A stretch of 64,000 nucleotides of DNA, taken from NCBI GenBank assembly GCA_023228945.1, contig JALOAI010000006.1:130571-194570 (forward strand), written 5' to 3'. The position numbers and the translations under genes are program-made. The notes under the pieces are model-generated. The model had not been told where the DNA came from. It saw only the letters and a list, made by a program, of their open reading frames with translations, and did not search any database. Of the stretch, positions 1-9,102 are shown piece after piece; position 1 is the first letter of the stretch; every line of letters begins with the position of its first letter. The stretch is from Pigmentiphaga sp. (lineage in GTDB: Bacteria; Pseudomonadota; Gammaproteobacteria; Burkholderiales; Burkholderiaceae_B).

Positions 1-387
1 GGCCTGCGCACGATCGCTCTCGTCACCGTCGGGGCCGCGCTGTTCGTCGATATCGCCGCCCGTATCTACGAGATCCACGGCGGCAACCAGACTCCCGTTC
101 ATGTGGTGGCCTATGTGGTTTCCGGCGTAGGCTTCCTGGGCGCGGGCGTCATCATGCGCGACGGCGGCGGTATCCGCGGCATCAACACCGCGGCCACCCT
201 CTGGACCGCCGCCGCCGTCGGCTCGGCCGCGGGCGCCGACCTCATCAGCGAGGCCATCGTCGGCACTCTGTTCATTCTGGGTGTCAACGTCGTGTTGCGT
301 CCGCTGGCCAATTTTCTGGATCGGCGCGCCCTGCCGGCACAGGCGTCGCCCGAACTGCGGGAAGAGGCCGAACCGGCGGCTAAATGA
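1..387 (+). CDS. MgtC/SapB-family inner-membrane protein, 3' part only
   Basis: The gene is open at the left edge; 128 C-terminal residues are visible in frame 1, so its start lies outside the window. The visible part alternates hydrophobic helices with the glycine-rich stretch GFLGAGVIMRDGG followed by INTAATLWTAAAVG, which is the family hallmark. It ends in a short charged, alanine-rich tail. MgtC-like proteins are small inner-membrane proteins linked in some pathogens to growth in low magnesium and control of ATP synthase, but many homologues have no assigned role. The neighbour on the right is convergent and gives no functional hint. Family assignment is firm; function is open. Confidence 0.85.
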   Translation, partial: GLRTIALVTVGAALFVDIAARIYEIHGGNQTPVHVVAYVVSGVGFLGAGVIMRDGGGIRGINTAATLWTAAAVGSAAGADLISEAIVGTLFILGVNVVLRPLANFLDRRALPAQASPELREEAEPAAK

Positions 388-414
388 ACCCCCAGGCGGC
401 GGGACACCGCCGGC

Positions 415-1863
415 TCAAGGCAGCGACAACCAGCGCCCCCACCCCGCCGGCAAATCAAGGGGCTCGTCGTTGAGGGTGAAGCGGCCGTCGGCGTACGACA
501 AGTGCGCCATCAGGGCATCCGCATCGGCCGTTACGTAGCCCGACGCCAGCGCCAGGCGCTGAATGAAGGCGACGTTCATGCTGGCCGCCGCCCTCGCCTG
601 CTCGAGGTCGAGCCCCGAGCCACCCGGCAACTGCGACAGCCGGGCCATGACTTCCACCGCCATCGGCCGTGATACCACCAGCCGCGCATCCAAGGCGGCA
701 ACATGATCGAAACTCACGATGGGGCCGGGCGCCGGCTGCAGGGCCACTTCAACCTGGATCCAGCTGCGGCCTTGCGGCAGTTCCCAGCGCAAGGGGTCGA
801 GGGCGAACACCGGGCGCTCGGGCAAAAGCGCCTCCAGGCTGTCGCGCCACCAGGCGTCCAGCTCTTCGCCTTTCGGCAACACCGGTGTTCCCGGGGCGGC
901 GCCGGAGGTCAAGTCGCGATAGTTGGCCAGGATCTGGCGTACCGTGGGGCCGTGGAGCCGCTCCAGGCGCAGTGCGGCATCGAGGCGGCCAAGATCGATC
1001 CCGGCCACCTCCAGCCTGCCCACGTCGTATTCCACCCGGCCCGACAAATGCTCGCCTTGCTCGGCGAGCTCGCCAATCACGCGATAGTCGTGCAGGACGA
1101 TCCGCAAAGGCTCATCCAGCTCATCGGTCGTCACGACGTCCATGCGGCGCACTTCGATCTCGGCCTGCCCGGGATAGATGCCGAATTCGCCGCGGTGGTT
1201 GCGGCTTTGCCAACGGACATCGTGGAAAACCACTTCGGTAGGCGCGGGCTCGCCATCCGCACCGGCCGCAACGGTGCGCAGGCTGGCTTCCGGCACCCGC
1301 CCCTGGAGTTGCAGTTGCGCCAGGTCGGCCGGCGACGTGCCTTGCACCACTCCGCCCGCCACGATGAGTTGGGTATCATCGCGCAGGAGTTCGATCGGCG
1401 CCAGCCGAGCCCGGAAGTCCAGTTCGCCGGAATAGGCCACATCGACTTCCGCAGTGACGGGCGCAGCGCCTTTTGCCGCCTCGAACCAGGGCTGCCAGGC
1501 GCCGCCGGGCAAAGGCACGGCCACGGCCGTGGCCAAGACCGGCGTGAACTTGCCTCGCTTCAGGCGCGGCCAGGGCCAGGGGCCATGATGGACGGTGGCG
1601 TCGAACTCGAACGTGGTATCGGCGCGCGCGCTCTCGGGCAACACGTCGGGCACCAGGCTGACGCGATAGCGGGCCGTCGACGACATCACGCCACGCTGGT
1701 AATCCAGCAGGGCAACCTCGTGCAAAGGCCCTTCGGGCATGGGTTCGGCCAGCACGGCCCGGATATGTTCTTCCACCTGATGCCCGGTCCACCAGGCGGT
1801 TCCCGCCCAGGCCAGCCCCAGCACCACCACACTACAGACCACCATTACCGAGAGTTTTTTCAT
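415..1863 (-). CDS. DUF945 (YdgA-like) family protein, exported or membrane-anchored
   Basis: 482 residues. The N-terminus MKKLSVMVVCSVVVLGLAWAGTAWWTGHQVEEHI is a signal anchor or signal peptide followed by the WxTGxQxE pattern typical of the DUF945/YdgA family. The rest is a long beta-rich region (RGVMSSTARYRVSL, repeated strand-like segments), which fits a periplasmic fold held at the inner membrane. Length matches the usual 450-500 residues. The biochemical role of the family is unknown. The ATG at 1863 puts the signal sequence at the N-terminus, which supports this start. It is transcribed away from trhO, with about 200 bases of shared upstream DNA. Confidence 0.8.
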   Translation of the reverse strand: MKKLSVMVVCSVVVLGLAWAGTAWWTGHQVEEHIRAVLAEPMPEGPLHEVALLDYQRGVMSSTARYRVSLVPDVLPESARADTTFEFDATVHHGPWPWPRLKRGKFTPVLATAVAVPLPGGAWQPWFEAAKGAAPVTAEVDVAYSGELDFRARLAPIELLRDDTQLIVAGGVVQGTSPADLAQLQLQGRVPEASLRTVAAGADGEPAPTEVVFHDVRWQSRNHRGEFGIYPGQAEIEVRRMDVVTTDELDEPLRIVLHDYRVIGELAEQGEHLSGRVEYDVGRLEVAGIDLGRLDAALRLERLHGPTVRQILANYRDLTSGAAPGTPVLPKGEELDAWWRDSLEALLPERPVFALDPLRWELPQGRSWIQVEVALQPAPGPIVSFDHVAALDARLVVSRPMAVEVMARLSQLPGGSGLDLEQARAAASMNVAFIQRLALASGYVTADADALMAHLSYADGRFTLNDEPLDLPAGWGRWLSLP

Positions 1864-2061
1864 TGCACCATGCGAGCGGAGGAACGACCAGCCGGGCCGG
1901 CTCGGCCACGGACGAAAACGGGCCGTGGATTGCGTTTCGCATTATAGAATGCGGCACCCTTGTCTATTGCCGCGGTATGATGCCGCGCCGGGCAAATGCC
2001 TGTCGCGGACAGATCTTTGCCCAGCCACGCTCCGGCTCGTCCGCTCCCCGCCGCTCCATTC

Positions 2062-2808
2062 ATGTCCGTACTTAATATCGCCGCCTACCAGTTCGTCGAA
2101 CTGGACGACTTGCCCACCCTGCGCCTGCGGTTTTTCGAGCAGGCAAGCGGCCACGGCTTGCGCGGTACCATCCTGCTCGCCCCAGAAGGCATCAATCTGT
2201 TCCTGGCCGGTACCGACGACGCCATCCACGGCTTCCTGGCGCAAGTGCGGGATGATCCCCGCTTTGCTCTCCTGCATGCCAAACACAGCCGTTCGGCCGA
2301 CATCCCGTTTCGCCGCCTGCGCGTGCGAATCAAGCGCGAGATCATCCGGATGGACCACCCCGCCATCCGCCCCGGCCAGGGCCGGGCGCCCGGCGTGAAG
2401 GCGCAAACCCTGCAGCGCTGGCTGGCGGCGGGCCACGACGACAAGGGGCGCCCGGTGCTGATGCTCGATACCCGCAACGGCTTCGAGGTGGAGGCCGGCA
2501 CCTTCCGCGGTGCATTGCACTTCGGCATCGAGCGCTTCACCCAGTTTCCGGCGGCGGTACTGGCGCAGCGCGACGAGTTGGCCGGCAAGGCGGTGGTCAC
2601 ATTCTGCACCGGCGGCATTCGCTGCGAGAAAGCCGCCATCTTCATGGCCGAGGCCGGTATCGATCACGTCTACCAGCTTGAGGGCGGCATCCTGCAATAT
2701 TTTGAGGACACCGACGGACGAGACTTCGACGGACGCTGCTTTGTCTTTGACGAACGGGTTGCGCTGGATTCGCGGTTGCGGCCACAGGACGAACCGGCGG
2801 CTGGCTGA
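2062..2808 (+). CDS. trhO: tRNA uridine(34) hydroxylase TrhO (rhodanese-domain protein)
   Basis: 248 residues. TrhO (formerly YceA/UPF0176) hydroxylates uridine 34 of certain tRNAs in an oxygen-dependent way, on the path to 5-methoxy- or carboxymethoxyuridine. An N-terminal alpha/beta domain (about 1-95, with GTILLAPEGINLFLAG) is followed by a rhodanese domain (about 125-225) with the loop CTGGIRCEKA; C182 is the catalytic-type cysteine and C188 a second one. LDTRNGFEVEAGTFRGA is the usual rhodanese entry motif. The protein is a short form lacking the cysteine-rich C-terminal tail seen in longer homologues. The frame is open upstream, but MSVLNIAAYQF at 2062 matches the family N-terminus, so I chose it over the earlier ATG at 1996. 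Confidence 0.88.
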   Translation: MSVLNIAAYQFVELDDLPTLRLRFFEQASGHGLRGTILLAPEGINLFLAGTDDAIHGFLAQVRDDPRFALLHAKHSRSADIPFRRLRVRIKREIIRMDHPAIRPGQGRAPGVKAQTLQRWLAAGHDDKGRPVLMLDTRNGFEVEAGTFRGALHFGIERFTQFPAAVLAQRDELAGKAVVTFCTGGIRCEKAAIFMAEAGIDHVYQLEGGILQYFEDTDGRDFDGRCFVFDERVALDSRLRPQDEPAAG

Positions 2809-3048
2809 GGGCGCGCTGTCGATCCGGCTGGAGCGGACTCCACCACCAGTGGGCTTTGGGGGAACCTTCGGCTTCAGCCTGGCGACGTGGCGCGGTTGCG
2901 GCCCGCTGACGATGACAGAGAGCCTGCTTCGCACATTCAGCAGCTCTGGCGCGACCTCGCCATCCATGACCGGCTGTCCATGACCGGCTTGCGCTAAGGC
3001 GCGCGATCCTCCAGAATTTCCCGCTTCAAGGTTCACGGCGGGATTTTC

Positions 3049-3489
3049 ATGCAAGAAGACGGCGGCGCAAGCGCAACAGGGATTTTCGGCTGGCTGGGCA
3101 ATGCCCTGGGCACCGTCATCCGTGTCTTCGTTGAAGCCTTGCAAGGCGTGTTCGGCGGGCTTTCGTCGGCGATCAATTCTTTTCTGGCCGGCCTCGCCGG
3201 CGCGGTGGGCATGAGCCCGACCTTCTTCAATTACGCCTGGCTGGTGCTCGGCCTGATCCTGCTGGCGGCCGCCATCAAGGCTTTCGTGCGAGGCGCCATC
3301 GTTGCCGGCATCATCTGGATCGTGCTGGCGCTCGTCGTCTTGGGTGGCCTGATCGACGAAGTGCCTGGCTTTACGGTCGCCGACTCGCCCGCCTCGGGGA
3401 TTCTGCTCGACAGCCAGCCTCTGGATGCGCCCCAGGATGGTTCATCGCCCGCGGCCGCGCCAGAAGCCTTGCGCCTGCACGGGCTTTAG
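3049..3489 (+). CDS. small membrane protein of unknown function
   Basis: 146 residues and not recognised. The N-terminal half is glycine- and alanine-rich and amphipathic (about 10-55). Two transmembrane segments follow at about 60-80 (YAWLVLGLILLAAAIKAF) and 84-105 (AIVAGIIWIVLALVVLGGLI). A polar, proline-rich tail of about 40 residues ends the protein. A purine-rich GGCGGGA sits about 8 bases before the ATG. It stands alone between trhO and the convergent dnaE2. Composition matches neighbouring genes, so I think it is a real gene; I assign no function. Confidence 0.6.
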   Translation: MQEDGGASATGIFGWLGNALGTVIRVFVEALQGVFGGLSSAINSFLAGLAGAVGMSPTFFNYAWLVLGLILLAAAIKAFVRGAIVAGIIWIVLALVVLGGLIDEVPGFTVADSPASGILLDSQPLDAPQDGSSPAAAPEALRLHGL

Positions 3490-3516
3490 CCCGACGCGCG
3501 CCATATGGCAGGCGCT

Positions 3517-6500
3517 TTAATGGAAGTCCCGGCTGCGCGTGGCCAGCGGCCCCAGTTCGGTCGACCAATCGAACAGCCGGCGCGCCACCAGATGGCGCAC
3601 GCCGTCCACCGCCTGCCATTGGCCGGCCACCATCATCAGGCGCGAGCGCAGCAGCTCGGCGGGCTGGCGGGCGGCCAGCGCCGGCCAGACGATGACGTTG
3701 ATCGGGCCGGTTTCGTCTTCAAGTGTGACGAACACGGTGCCTTTGGCCGTGCCGGGGCGCTGGCGGCCCAGCACCAGCCCGCAGGCCCGTACCCAGCGGC
3801 CGTGCGGCGTGGCGGCCAGCTCCTGGGCGGTGCGTACACCGCGGGGCGCCAGGACGGGGCGCAGCACGGCCAGGGGATGGCGGCGCAGCGATAGCCCGAG
3901 CACTCGGTAGTCGGCCACGATATCCTGGGCCTCGGCGGGTTCGGCCAGGCGAGGCGGAGTTTCGGATTGCAAGCCCGCCAGCAGATCGTCGGGCTCGGCA
4001 GCCGCCGCCTGCCAGGCGGCCTGGCGCCGGTGGCCGGCCAGCGACTGCAGCGCGCCGGCGGCGGCCAGGCGCTGGCGATGAAAAGCCTCCAGCCCGGCTC
4101 GCCGCACGAGATCGTCTACGTCGCGCCAGGGGCCGCCGGCTTCGCGTTCCGCCGCCAGTTGGCGCGCGACGCCGGCATCCATGCCTTTCACGAGATTGAG
4201 ACCCAGGCGTACCGCGGGGCGCTGGCCCGGAGCACGCAACGCCAGCCGCGACTCCCAATCGCTATGGCAGACATCCACCGGCCAGACCTCCACGCCATGG
4301 CGGCGGGCGTCCTGCACCAACTGTGCCGGACGATAAAAGCCCATGGGCTGGCTGTTGAGCAAAGCCACCAGGAAAGCCGCCGGATAGTGATATTTGATCC
4401 AGGCGCTGTAGTAGGCCAGCAGGGCGAAGCTGGCCGCATGGGATTCCGGGAAGCCATATTCGCCAAACCCCAGGATCTGGCGGAAGATCGCCTCGGCGAA
4501 CTCGGCATCGTAGCCACGCTCCGTCATACCTGCCACAAGCTCGTCGTGAAAAGGCTCGAGCCCGCCCTTGCGCCGCCACGCCGCCATCGCCCGGCGCAGG
4601 CTATCGGCCCTTCCCGCGCTGAATCCGGCGGCGATCATCGCCACCTGCATCACCTGCTCCTGGAAGATGGGGATGCCCAAGGTGCGGCCCAGGGCAGGCT
4701 CCAGATCGGTATTGGACGGTCCGGCTCGCCCCAGGGCCGGATTCGGCTTGGGCGTGGGCAACTCGACCCGCTCCAGCCCCTGGCGACGCCGCAGATAGGG
4801 ATGGACCATGCCACCCTGGACCGGGCCTGGACGCACGATGGCCACCTGCACCACGAGATCGTAGTAGCGGCGCGGCCGCAGCCGCGGCAACATGCTCATC
4901 TGCGCCCGCGATTCGATCTGGAAGGTGCCCATGGTGTCGGCCGCGCAGATCATGTCGTAGGTATGCCTGCAATCCGGAGGGATCTGGTGCAGGGCCATGG
5001 GCTTTCCGCTTGCGCGCTCCACCAGTTCCAAGGCCCGGCGCAGCACCGACAGCATGCCCAGCCCGAGCACGTCGACCTTGAGCAGGCCAACCGCGTCGAG
5101 GTCGTCTTTGTCCCATTGCACCACGCTGCGCTCGGACATGGTGGCATTCTCGATCGGTACCAGCCTCGACAAGGGGCCGCGCGAAAGCACGAAACCACCG
5201 GGATGCTGCGACAAGTGGCGCGGGAACCCCTGTAATGTCTTGACAAAATGCAGCCAGGTTTCGAGCAGGCCGGATTCCGCATCCAGACCGGCCGCCATCA
5301 TCCGCTCGCGCAGGCCATCGCTGCGCTCCCACCAGGTTTGGTTGCGCGCCACCGTTTCGATCACGTCGGGGGCCAGGCCCAGCGCCTTGCCGGTATCGCG
5401 CAGCACGCTGCGCAGGCGGTAGCTGATGACCACCGCGGTGAGAGCCGCACGCTTTCTGCCGTATTTACGATAGAGATACTGGATCACTTCTTCACGACGG
5501 TCGTGCTCGAAATCCACGTCGATATCGGGGGGCTCCCGCCGCTCGCGGCTGATGAAGCGCTCGACCAGCGCCGCCGTGAGGTTGGGATCGGCATTGGTGA
5601 CCTCCAGGCAGTAGCAGATCACGGAATTGGCCGCCGAACCCCGACCCTGGCAGAGAATGCCCAGGCGGCGGGCTTCGCGCACCAGGTCGTAAACCGTGAG
5701 GAAATACGCCTCGTATTCCAGCTCGGCCACCAGATCGAGCTCGTAAGCCAGCTTGGTCTGGATCTTTTCCGGGATGCCAGCCGGATAGCGTCGCCGGGCG
5801 CCGTTCCAGGCCTCCTGGCGCAGGTACTCGATGGCGGTCAGGCCGTCCGGCACGATCTCGTCGGGATACTCGTACCTCAGTTCTTTCAGGTTGAACCGGC
5901 AACGTTCCGCCCATTGCACCGTGGCGGCCAGGGCTTCGGGCGGATACAGCCGCGCCAGTTGGGCCCGGGAACGCAAATGCGCCTCGGCATTGGGCAGCAG
6001 CGCATGGCCGCACTCGCCCACCGGCGTCGTGAAGCGAATTGCCCGCAAAAGATCATGCGCCGGCTTGCGCGAGCGCAGGTGCATGCGGACATCGCCGGCC
6101 GCCACCAACGGCAGCCCGTGCTGCTCGCCCAAAGCCTGCAACCGGCGCTGCCAGGCGGCCTCGTGCTCCAATTGCCAGCGCACCAGGCCGCAACCCGCGC
6201 GGCCCGGGAAGACTCGGGCGAGCCAGGCGGCCTGACCGGTCAGCGCGGCCGGCGGAGTACCCGCTTCGGGCAGCCACAGGGCGAGGCAATCTTCGAGCCC
6301 GCCCCATTCGTCGGATACGCCTTCGGGCTGGAGCAAGTCGTTGCGGGTCAGATGATATTGGCCTTTGGGCGCGCGCATACGCCCCAAAGTGATGAGCTCG
6401 CAGAGATCGCCATAGCCCCGCCGGTTCAGGCACAACAATACGACCGTGACATCCGGCTCGCCATTCGGCTGGCGCAGGACGAATCGCGAGCCGATGATCA

Positions 6501-6780
6501 GCGACAGCTTCTGGCGCAGCGCTTCTTCGTGGGCCTTGACCACGCCGGCCACCGAGCATTCGTCGGTGATCGCCAAGGCGCGATAGCCCAGCTCCGCCGC
6601 CCTGGCCACCAGTTCCTCGGGATGCGACGCCCCCTCCAGGAAACTGTAATTACTGGTACAAATCAGCTCGGCGTATTCCGGCAGGCCCGGAACGCCCGAT
6701 GCCGCAACGGAGGCCAGGGCGGGCCCTTGCCGAGCCGGATGCTCCCGCCCCCCGGGCGCGTGTTCAGCCGAACCAGCCAT
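3517..6780 (-). CDS. dnaE2: error-prone DNA polymerase DnaE2 (ImuC)
   Basis: 1087 residues, the usual DnaE2 size. It is the catalytic polymerase of the ImuABC/DnaE2 mutasome, which copies past lesions during the SOS response. An N-terminal PHP domain begins with LPEYAELICTSNYSFLEGASHPEELV. The C-family polymerase core carries PPDIDVDFEHDRREEVIQYLY (catalytic acidic residues) and SQHPGGFVLS, and a C-terminal OB-fold region has INVIVWPAL. I chose the ATG at 6780, which overlaps the end of imuB by 17 bases and leaves a 35-residue leader; the open frame continues upstream but only as antisense to imuB. It is third in the imuA-imuB-dnaE2 operon, so it should be under the LexA box upstream of imuA. 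Confidence 0.95.
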   Translation of the reverse strand: MAGSAEHAPGGREHPARQGPALASVAASGVPGLPEYAELICTSNYSFLEGASHPEELVARAAELGYRALAITDECSVAGVVKAHEEALRQKLSLIIGSRFVLRQPNGEPDVTVVLLCLNRRGYGDLCELITLGRMRAPKGQYHLTRNDLLQPEGVSDEWGGLEDCLALWLPEAGTPPAALTGQAAWLARVFPGRAGCGLVRWQLEHEAAWQRRLQALGEQHGLPLVAAGDVRMHLRSRKPAHDLLRAIRFTTPVGECGHALLPNAEAHLRSRAQLARLYPPEALAATVQWAERCRFNLKELRYEYPDEIVPDGLTAIEYLRQEAWNGARRRYPAGIPEKIQTKLAYELDLVAELEYEAYFLTVYDLVREARRLGILCQGRGSAANSVICYCLEVTNADPNLTAALVERFISRERREPPDIDVDFEHDRREEVIQYLYRKYGRKRAALTAVVISYRLRSVLRDTGKALGLAPDVIETVARNQTWWERSDGLRERMMAAGLDAESGLLETWLHFVKTLQGFPRHLSQHPGGFVLSRGPLSRLVPIENATMSERSVVQWDKDDLDAVGLLKVDVLGLGMLSVLRRALELVERASGKPMALHQIPPDCRHTYDMICAADTMGTFQIESRAQMSMLPRLRPRRYYDLVVQVAIVRPGPVQGGMVHPYLRRRQGLERVELPTPKPNPALGRAGPSNTDLEPALGRTLGIPIFQEQVMQVAMIAAGFSAGRADSLRRAMAAWRRKGGLEPFHDELVAGMTERGYDAEFAEAIFRQILGFGEYGFPESHAASFALLAYYSAWIKYHYPAAFLVALLNSQPMGFYRPAQLVQDARRHGVEVWPVDVCHSDWESRLALRAPGQRPAVRLGLNLVKGMDAGVARQLAAEREAGGPWRDVDDLVRRAGLEAFHRQRLAAAGALQSLAGHRRQAAWQAAAAEPDDLLAGLQSETPPRLAEPAEAQDIVADYRVLGLSLRRHPLAVLRPVLAPRGVRTAQELAATPHGRWVRACGLVLGRQRPGTAKGTVFVTLEDETGPINVIVWPALAARQPAELLRSRLMMVAGQWQAVDGVRHLVARRLFDWSTELGPLATRSRDFH

Positions 6781-8284
6781 GCAGCCACCAGGGAGAAGCA
6801 TCGTTCTCCTCCATGCCTGGCGCCGAACCCCGGCCCACCGAGGTGCCACGCTCGCGAAAGATCCAGCAGCGATCGCCATTGGCATCCTGCGCCACGAAAT
6901 AATCGCGTGCCTGCAGCCGGCCTTCCCACCAGGCGGTTTCCAGCCGCTCCGGACCCGCCAGCAAACGCAACGGCACGCCCTCCCGGGCCGGGCGGCCGGC
7001 CACGACGGACAACGGCTGCGGCGCGTCGAGCAACCAGGGTGGCCGGCGTGCCGGCATTCCCGGCGGCGGGAACACCGCCACACCGTGTGGCGCCTCGCTC
7101 ACCGGCAACCAGACATTGGCTCGTTCGGGCCGATAATCGGGCTGGGGCGCGGGTTGGCGCACGGCCGGGGCCCCCAGACGCGCCACCAGGAGATCGAGCA
7201 GCGCCAGCGCGTCGCGATCGTCGGCGGGATCGGCAAACAGGGTTTCGCTGGGCTTGGGCCTGGCCAGCGCCGGCCCGGCCGACAACTCCAGGGCGATCAC
7301 CGGCGCCGGCAGCGCATGGCGCTGCAAAGCTTCGGCCAGCACTCGCCACCAGGCATCGAATTGCCAATCGGGCTCGGCCAGCGCTACCGGCAGATGATCG
7401 GGCGGACGCCCCGCCCGCCCGCTCTCGTAATGAAAGCCCAGGACGCAACGCCCCACCCGGCCATGCCGGGCCGCCAGCCAGGCACATAGCTGGCGCAGCA
7501 GCAGGCCCGCCACCTCGAGTACCTGCGGCACTTCGAGCAAGGGATAGAAAGGCTCGAAGCGTTGCCGGAAATGGGCGGGCGGCTGCCACCAGGCCAAGGG
7601 CTGGGGACGAGCGCCATAGGCTTCTTCGAGGGCCTGGAGCAGTTCTTCTCCCGCCCGGCGCCGCAGGCCGGCTTGCGGCAGGCGGCCCAGCCCACCGAGG
7701 GTACGGCAACCCAGATTGTCGAGCCATTCGGCGTGCGGCAAGGCCTCGGGCAGGAGATCCCAGGGCAGACGATCGAGTTCGCGCCGCAAGCTGGCCTGGC
7801 TTAGCACCCGGCGCCGCGCGCCGCGCCGCGCCCGCCCCAGTAGCGCCGCGCCACGCGCGCTGGGCGCCAGCGCCATCACGGTGTCGAGAGGCTGCCCGGC
7901 AAGCCCGTGCCGCACCTCGCGTATCAGGGGGCGCACACCGCCAAACAAGCGCACGCTGCCGCCGACTTCAAGCAGCAGTAGATCGTCGGCCGGCCACGCC
8001 AACTGGGGCGTGACGGCCTGCATGGCCAAGGCCACCGCTTCGGCCAGCTCACGCTCGCGCGCCGGCTGCCGTTCGGCCATCAGCAACGAGGGCGAACGCG
8101 CCCGCGCGTCGGCGGTGCGCATGCCAATGGCGATGCCCAGGCGCTCGGCGGCCGGATTGACCTGCCAAATACGGTTTTGCTCCTGCACCGCCAAGGCCTC
8201 GGGCAACGCGGAGCGCAAACGCCGGGACCATACCGCATCGATCCCCAGCGTAGGCATGCGCAATGCCAGCCAAAGCGCTTTCAT
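6764..8284 (-). CDS. imuB: ImuB, Y-family polymerase-like mutasome protein
   Basis: 506 residues. ImuB is a Y-family polymerase homologue without polymerase activity; it bridges DnaE2 and the beta clamp in the SOS mutasome. The start MKALWLALRMPTLGIDAVW and the following palm/finger-like region (about 1-330) match DinB/ImuB. The C-terminal part (WLDNLGCRTLGGLGRLPQAGL, then SPWWLHGWFG) is the ImuB-specific tail. The open frame extends upstream, but the ATG at 8284 overlaps the imuA stop in an ATGA junction, which fixes the start and implies translational coupling. Assignment is firm from sequence and gene order. Confidence 0.92.
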   Translation of the reverse strand: MKALWLALRMPTLGIDAVWSRRLRSALPEALAVQEQNRIWQVNPAAERLGIAIGMRTADARARSPSLLMAERQPARERELAEAVALAMQAVTPQLAWPADDLLLLEVGGSVRLFGGVRPLIREVRHGLAGQPLDTVMALAPSARGAALLGRARRGARRRVLSQASLRRELDRLPWDLLPEALPHAEWLDNLGCRTLGGLGRLPQAGLRRRAGEELLQALEEAYGARPQPLAWWQPPAHFRQRFEPFYPLLEVPQVLEVAGLLLRQLCAWLAARHGRVGRCVLGFHYESGRAGRPPDHLPVALAEPDWQFDAWWRVLAEALQRHALPAPVIALELSAGPALARPKPSETLFADPADDRDALALLDLLVARLGAPAVRQPAPQPDYRPERANVWLPVSEAPHGVAVFPPPGMPARRPPWLLDAPQPLSVVAGRPAREGVPLRLLAGPERLETAWWEGRLQARDYFVAQDANGDRCWIFRERGTSVGRGSAPGMEENDASPWWLHGWFG

Positions 8285-8991
8285 GCGAGGGCTCCTGGCC
8301 CGCCTCCGGCCAGCGCGGCAAGCGGCGACGGCATGGCTGTGGAACTTGCCGGCGCCGGCACGGGCGCGACGCCCGGCCCGCCAGCCACCACAATGGGTTG
8401 GACCGGCCGCCCACCCCGCATCTTGAGGAAATGGACTTCGGTTTCTCCGGCCTTGCCTGGCAGCAGCCCCAGCCGCAACGGCGCTGGCGAATTTTGCCGG
8501 CGACAGGCCCAGGGCCGGACCACGACCAGCAAAGTGGGGGCCGCCTGCGCCGCCAGGTGCAGGCGGCGCAATGCCAGCTCGGTGACCTCGGGCAGCCAGG
8601 CCAGGACGGCCGCGCAGGCTCCGCTGCGCACCGCCTGGTTCAGGGCCCAGAGCGTGTCGGCCAAGGTGGCCGGCTGCAACCACCACAGGCGTGCATCCGC
8701 AGGCCACGGCGCCAGCCAGCCTTGCGCGCAGGGAGGATGGGGCGGCTGCACCAACAGGATGGGCGCATTGCCGGCCACCTGCGCCAGCGCGGGCTGCAAC
8801 AAGGAGGCTTCGCTCCGGCCCGGCCGTGGCGTGAGGAATTCGATGAGGCAATGATAAGGCCAGCCGCGGCCGGGCAAATGCGCGGCAAGCTCGGGATGGC
8901 CGGTGGCCAGCACCCGTGAGGGTGGCGGCCCGGCCTGTGTGGCACGCCAGACCGCCGGGTGCGGCGCCGGAGAAGCGACGGAGACCGACAT
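8281..8991 (-). CDS. imuA: ImuA, RecA/SulA-like mutasome protein
   Basis: 236 residues. ImuA is a RecA/SulA-related protein that is needed with ImuB and DnaE2 for damage-induced mutagenesis. The sequence HPELAAHLPGRGWPYHCLIEFLTPRPGRSEASLLQPALAQ shows the remnant RecA-like fold of the family, and LLLVVVRPWACRRQNSPAPLRLGL is typical of its C-terminal half. It is the first gene of the cassette. A 16-base LexA box lies 18 bases upstream of the ATG. The stop overlaps the imuB start by four bases. Confidence 0.88.
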   Translation of the reverse strand: MSVSVASPAPHPAVWRATQAGPPPSRVLATGHPELAAHLPGRGWPYHCLIEFLTPRPGRSEASLLQPALAQVAGNAPILLVQPPHPPCAQGWLAPWPADARLWWLQPATLADTLWALNQAVRSGACAAVLAWLPEVTELALRRLHLAAQAAPTLLVVVRPWACRRQNSPAPLRLGLLPGKAGETEVHFLKMRGGRPVQPIVVAGGPGVAPVPAPASSTAMPSPLAALAGGGPGALA

Positions 8992-9008
8992 GAGGAAGCG
9001 ACGAATAA

Positions 9009-9024
9009 CTGTATAAAAACACAG
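9009..9024 (-). promoter_or_regulatory. LexA (SOS) box upstream of imuA
   Basis: CTGT-ATAAAAAC-ACAG is a perfect match to the CTGT-N8-ACAG core of the proteobacterial LexA operator, and the flanks (A before, T after) extend the symmetry. It lies 18 bases before the imuA ATG, where LexA would block transcription of imuA-imuB-dnaE2. It is also 79 bases from the start of the divergent reductase gene at 9103, so an effect there cannot be excluded. Confidence 0.9.
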
Positions 9025-9102
9025 TATAAGACAAGCACGAACCTCAAACAGCGGGCAAGCGCTACTATGCTGGCACCTCGCTTCGTTCTCCCGGAGATCA
9101 CC

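Noticed and set aside
2955..2990. Tandem 14-base repeat (TCCATGACCGGCT) after trhO
   Set aside because: Only two copies in a non-coding stretch; too short to mean anything without comparative data.
5248..8013. A 921-codon open frame on the plus strand
   Set aside because: It is antisense to dnaE2 and imuB. The GC-rich third positions keep the opposite strand open, and its composition (many His, Gln, Arg, Ala) is that of a shadow frame with no recognisable domain.
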